The notes under the pieces: model-generated
Database searches by the model: none
Told to the model about the DNA's origin: nothing
What the model saw: only the letters and a program-made list of their open reading frames with translations
Shown: in pieces, positions 63,087 to 64,000 of the stretch
Position numbering within the stretch: the stretch's first letter is position 1
Layout of the letters: every line of letters begins with the position of its first letter
Program-made: the position numbers and the translations under genes
Source of the DNA: Microthrixaceae bacterium
GTDB lineage: Bacteria; Actinomycetota; Acidimicrobiia; Acidimicrobiales; Iamiaceae
Direction: 5' to 3'
Assembly: GCA_016702505.1 (NCBI GenBank)
Contig: JADJDU010000011.1
Location: 1 to 64,000 of the forward strand
Length of the DNA: 64,000 nucleotides

Positions 63087-64000
63087 TCAGCAGGGTCGGG
63101 CCGAGATGGCGGTAGCGGGCATCCACTGGCGACGGAGGGCCTGAATGGCCTGCGAGGTGGCGTAGGTGTTGAGACCCCAGCCGTCGTTGGGGCTGGTGAT
63201 GTGACCATCTATGGCTTGCTGGCTGGCCAACCATGTCGTGGGCGACACATAGGGATCACCGGACTTGGCCGGGGCGAACTTGTTCCGCCAGCACGCGCTG
63301 AGCGGGTTGTGGCCAGCGCCGGTGATGGCCATGGTGGCCATGGCCGTGGCATTGGGGTCATCGGTGCCGTAGGCCTGCCACGCTCCGCTGGCGCTCTGCT
63401 GGTTGGCCAGGAAGTCGAGGCCGTCGGCCACGTCGGCATCGGTGTCGTCGAGCCCGGCCGCGCCAAGGGCGATGATGGCCTGAGACGTGGTGTCCACGTC
63501 GGTTCCGGTACCCGATGGGTCACCCAGGTAGTCCCAACTTCCATCGGCCTTCTGGGCCGCACGGATGTAGGCCAAGGTGGTGGCAGGCACGGATCCGCCC
63601 GATGCCTTCTTGGCGATGGCAGACATGAGGGTTGCTCCGAAGGCGCCGTATGACCCGTTGGGCTGAAGGCCCGAATCGATGACCGCGATCAGGTCACGGG
63701 CCCCGTCACCTTGAGGGTCGAACGCTGTGGGCGACAGACCGAGGGGCAGGGCCACCAGCGCGGTGATCTTCGCTGCGGAGCCGGCGTTGAGGGTGCCGTC
63801 GGCCTGATCGTCGAGGGCGTCGAGTGGGTCGTTGCCGTTGTTCTGGGTGGCCTGAACCGCGCTGAGGGCCAGGGCCTGGTTCCAGGAGCCGTCGGTCTGG
63901 GCGTTCTCGGCGATGGCGATGACGGCGTCTGCGGTTTCGAACCCGGGGAAGCCGGCTACCTCGAAGCTTCCGTCGGGCAGTTGCTGCCCGGCCAACCAGG
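63087..64000 (-). CDS. Alpha/alpha-toroid repeat protein (prenyltransferase/transcobalamin-like), partial
   Basis: The C-terminal part of a protein, open at the window edge, about 304 residues visible. It is a chain of QW/PFTB-type repeats: QLPDGSFEVAGFPGFETAD, QTDGSWNQALALSAVQA, LQPNGSYGAFGATLM, QKADGSWDYLGD and NQQSASGAWQAYGTDDPNAT, i.e. the alpha/alpha barrel of terpene cyclases and cobalamin-binding transcobalamins. The lack of the cyclase DxDD motif in view and the neighbouring B12 riboswitch and regulator favour a B12-binding surface protein, though this is inference. The tail ends WMPATAISARPC. The N terminus and any signal peptide or DUF4430 domain lie beyond 64000. Confidence 0.75.
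   Translation of the reverse strand, partial: WLAGQQLPDGSFEVAGFPGFETADAVIAIAENAQTDGSWNQALALSAVQATQNNGNDPLDALDDQADGTLNAGSAAKITALVALPLGLSPTAFDPQGDGARDLIAVIDSGLQPNGSYGAFGATLMSAIAKKASGGSVPATTLAYIRAAQKADGSWDYLGDPSGTGTDVDTTSQAIIALGAAGLDDTDADVADGLDFLANQQSASGAWQAYGTDDPNATAMATMAITGAGHNPLSACWRNKFAPAKSGDPYVSPTTWLASQQAIDGHITSPNDGWGLNTYATSQAIQALRRQWMPATAISARPC

Overview
The window is high-GC chromosomal DNA from an actinobacterium. Placement in or near the class Acidimicrobiia is an inference. It rests on a fused E2-E1 2-oxoglutarate dehydrogenase (kgd type), a BldD-type regulator, PAC2 and F420-type LLM proteins, acyl-AMP ligase and acyl-CoA dehydrogenases, frequent GTG starts, and a comEA-comEC-holA operon. 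There are no rRNA or tRNA genes, no prophage and no CRISPR array. Most of it is housekeeping DNA with small accessory patches.

Layout. 1-6.6 kb: start of a DEAD-box helicase (cut by the window edge), a beta-lactamase-fold hydrolase, an aminoglycoside-phosphotransferase-like kinase, an acyl-CoA dehydrogenase behind a TetR-like palindrome, and an OmpR/histidine kinase pair. 6.6-14.2 kb: a FecR-like proline/acidic protein divergent from mutM, an SDR with a Thr-rich membrane protein, a diiron protein and an amidohydrolase with a KstR-like operator, and a lipoprotein. 14.2-21.7 kb: kgd and ettA, the latter flanked by two paralogous sulfotransferases. 21.7-30.3 kb: hemW, a bldD homologue with an intact c-di-GMP signature and a repeat-rich promoter, then on the minus strand lepA, a GH27 lipoprotein, hrcA behind a CIRCE operator, dnaJ and rsmE; rpsT is divergent from lepA. 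30.3-36.4 kb: comEA, comEC (two compensating frameshifts), a DHPS-like gene and holA, joined by GTGA overlaps, plus a small HExxH protein and a CnoX-like thioredoxin. 36.4-47.7 kb: kinase-like and PAC2 genes, an ABC1/UbiB kinase, a UvrD-type helicase with HRDC, an acyl-AMP ligase, an LLM oxidoreductase and an AidB-like dehydrogenase.

47.7-59 kb is the most accessory part: a very acidic SEC-C protein, a DUF222-HNH (13E12-type) gene with an AT-rich leader and a degenerate 18-bp tandem array behind it, a frameshifted penicillin-acylase-type Ntn hydrolase, PPOX and CBS proteins, and a large SF1 helicase with a C-terminal nuclease-like domain. leuS follows. The last 2 kb reads as a vitamin B12 locus on the minus strand: an alpha/alpha-toroid repeat protein, a hairpin, a cobalamin riboswitch, and an HTH plus B12-binding regulator whose ribosome binding site can pair with the riboswitch 3' end.

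The points most worth following up are the riboswitch-controlled B12-binding regulator, the bldD promoter architecture, a dispersed 27-bp palindrome family found behind genes, the 18-bp array next to the HNH gene, and three single-base frameshifts that all fall in runs of four G/C. The last suggest sequence errors and affect two otherwise intact-looking genes.
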